31,631 nucleotides of DNA from positions 1 to 31,631 of the forward strand of contig CAUZJO010000044.1 of NCBI GenBank assembly GCA_963580245.1. The letters run 5' to 3'. Positions 31,357 to 31,631 of this stretch are shown one piece after another. Source of the DNA: CAUZJO01 sp963580245. GTDB lineage: Bacteria > Sumerlaeota > Sumerlaeia > MVZB01. A program made the translations under genes and the position numbers. How positions within the stretch are numbered: the first letter of the stretch is position 1; each line of letters begins with the position of its first letter. The notes beneath the pieces were generated by a model. It did not search any database, was not told the origin of the DNA, and saw only the letters and a list, made by a program, of their open reading frames with translations.

Positions 31357-31631
31357 GTGAATCGGGATGAATCCCTGAGTTTTCTTATACTGCTCGCACG
31401 AAATCAATATTGGCGAGGGACAGGTCGATTGGTCGTCTGGGCGGGGATTGGGCGCAGCAAGTTTGATCAGTGGCGCCGACGCTACGGGCGGGTCAACGAA
31501 CATGACGGCAAAGTGCCGCGCGACTTCTGGCTGGAGGATTGGGAGAAGCAGGCGATCGTGAAATCTCACGAGCAATATCCGTTGGAGGGCTACCGGCGAC
31601 TGACGTTCATGATGCTCGATCGCGACATCGT
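31357..31631 (+). CDS. DDE integrase-type transposase, N-terminal part (runs off window)
   Basis: The frame, open from 31318 to the right edge, reads RLVVWAGIGRSKFDQWRRRY then GRVNEHDGKVPRDFW and EKQAIVKSHEQYPLEGYRRL, followed by TFMMLDRDIV. This matches the N-terminal region (helix-turn-helix and HTH_21-like part) of rve/DDE-type transposases related to IS3. The catalytic DDE core would lie beyond 31631. GTG 31357 is the earliest plausible start, but the upstream residues are poor; a frameshift or a truncated start is possible. It points away from the IstB remnant, so two different elements meet here. Confidence 0.7.
   Translation, partial: MNRDESLSFLILLARNQYWRGTGRLVVWAGIGRSKFDQWRRRYGRVNEHDGKVPRDFWLEDWEKQAIVKSHEQYPLEGYRRLTFMMLDRDI

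Noticed and set aside
31150..31575. N-terminal extension of the minus-strand frame before the IstB start
   Set aside because: It is largely antisense to the transposase reading frame, while a strong ribosome site marks ATG 31149.

Overview
The window is GC-rich bacterial chromosomal DNA with a diderm, rod-type envelope toolkit (MreC/MreD, a periplasmic-type amidase, three polytopic GT-C-like membrane proteins). It also encodes a roughly 2,000-residue secreted protein combining CotH, lamin-tail and beta-helix domains. That protein type, with MoxR/DUF58 and the frequent GTG/TTG starts, suggests a little-cultured lineage such as Sumerlaeota, Hydrogenedentota or a PVC relative. The phylum assignment is inference, since no decisive phylogenetic marker is present.

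Left end (1-1.8 kb): a decayed, locally AT-richer defence island. One intact gene, an SRA-HNH fusion that is probably a modification-dependent restriction endonuclease, sits between remnants: the C-terminus of a type I specificity subunit (HsdS), the first codons of an HsdR-like subunit, an antisense piece of an unrelated secreted protein, and the C-terminus of a DUF1156-type DNA methylase. The last three are joined end to end within about 300 bp.

Core (1.8-18.8 kb): rpsU and a GT4 glycosyltransferase on the minus strand, then a forward PIN-TRAM membrane protein. A long minus-strand series follows, read from 18.7 kb down to 4.6 kb: MoxR ATPase, DUF58 protein, DUF2007/zinc-ribbon protein, mreC, mreD, GT-C membrane protein, large secreted protein, GAF-PAS histidine kinase, receiver protein, TPR protein, amidase, nusB, argB and a two-helix membrane protein. 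Many junctions are tight or overlapping, so translational coupling is likely. Themes are envelope growth (mreC/D, amidase, GT-C), signalling, and housekeeping (nusB, argB, rpsU).

18.9-20.5 kb: a forward cassette of four genes, each overlapping the next by ATGA: a 40-residue protein, a 98-residue helical protein, ThpR (RNA 2',3'-cyclic phosphodiesterase) and an Ogt/MGMT-type DNA repair methyltransferase. The giant CotH/lamin-tail gene (26.5-20.4 kb, minus) converges on it and overlaps the 3' end of ogt by about 106 bp.

26.7-30.6 kb: two forward polytopic membrane proteins overlapping by ATGA, the second with glycosyltransferase-C features. Right end (30.6-31.6 kb): no core gene. It holds an IstB N-terminus fused to an eight-cysteine zinc ribbon (minus) and the start of a DDE integrase-type transposase (plus) that runs off the window. 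Both ends therefore carry mobile or defence debris around a conserved-looking core. No tRNA, rRNA or CRISPR array was seen.
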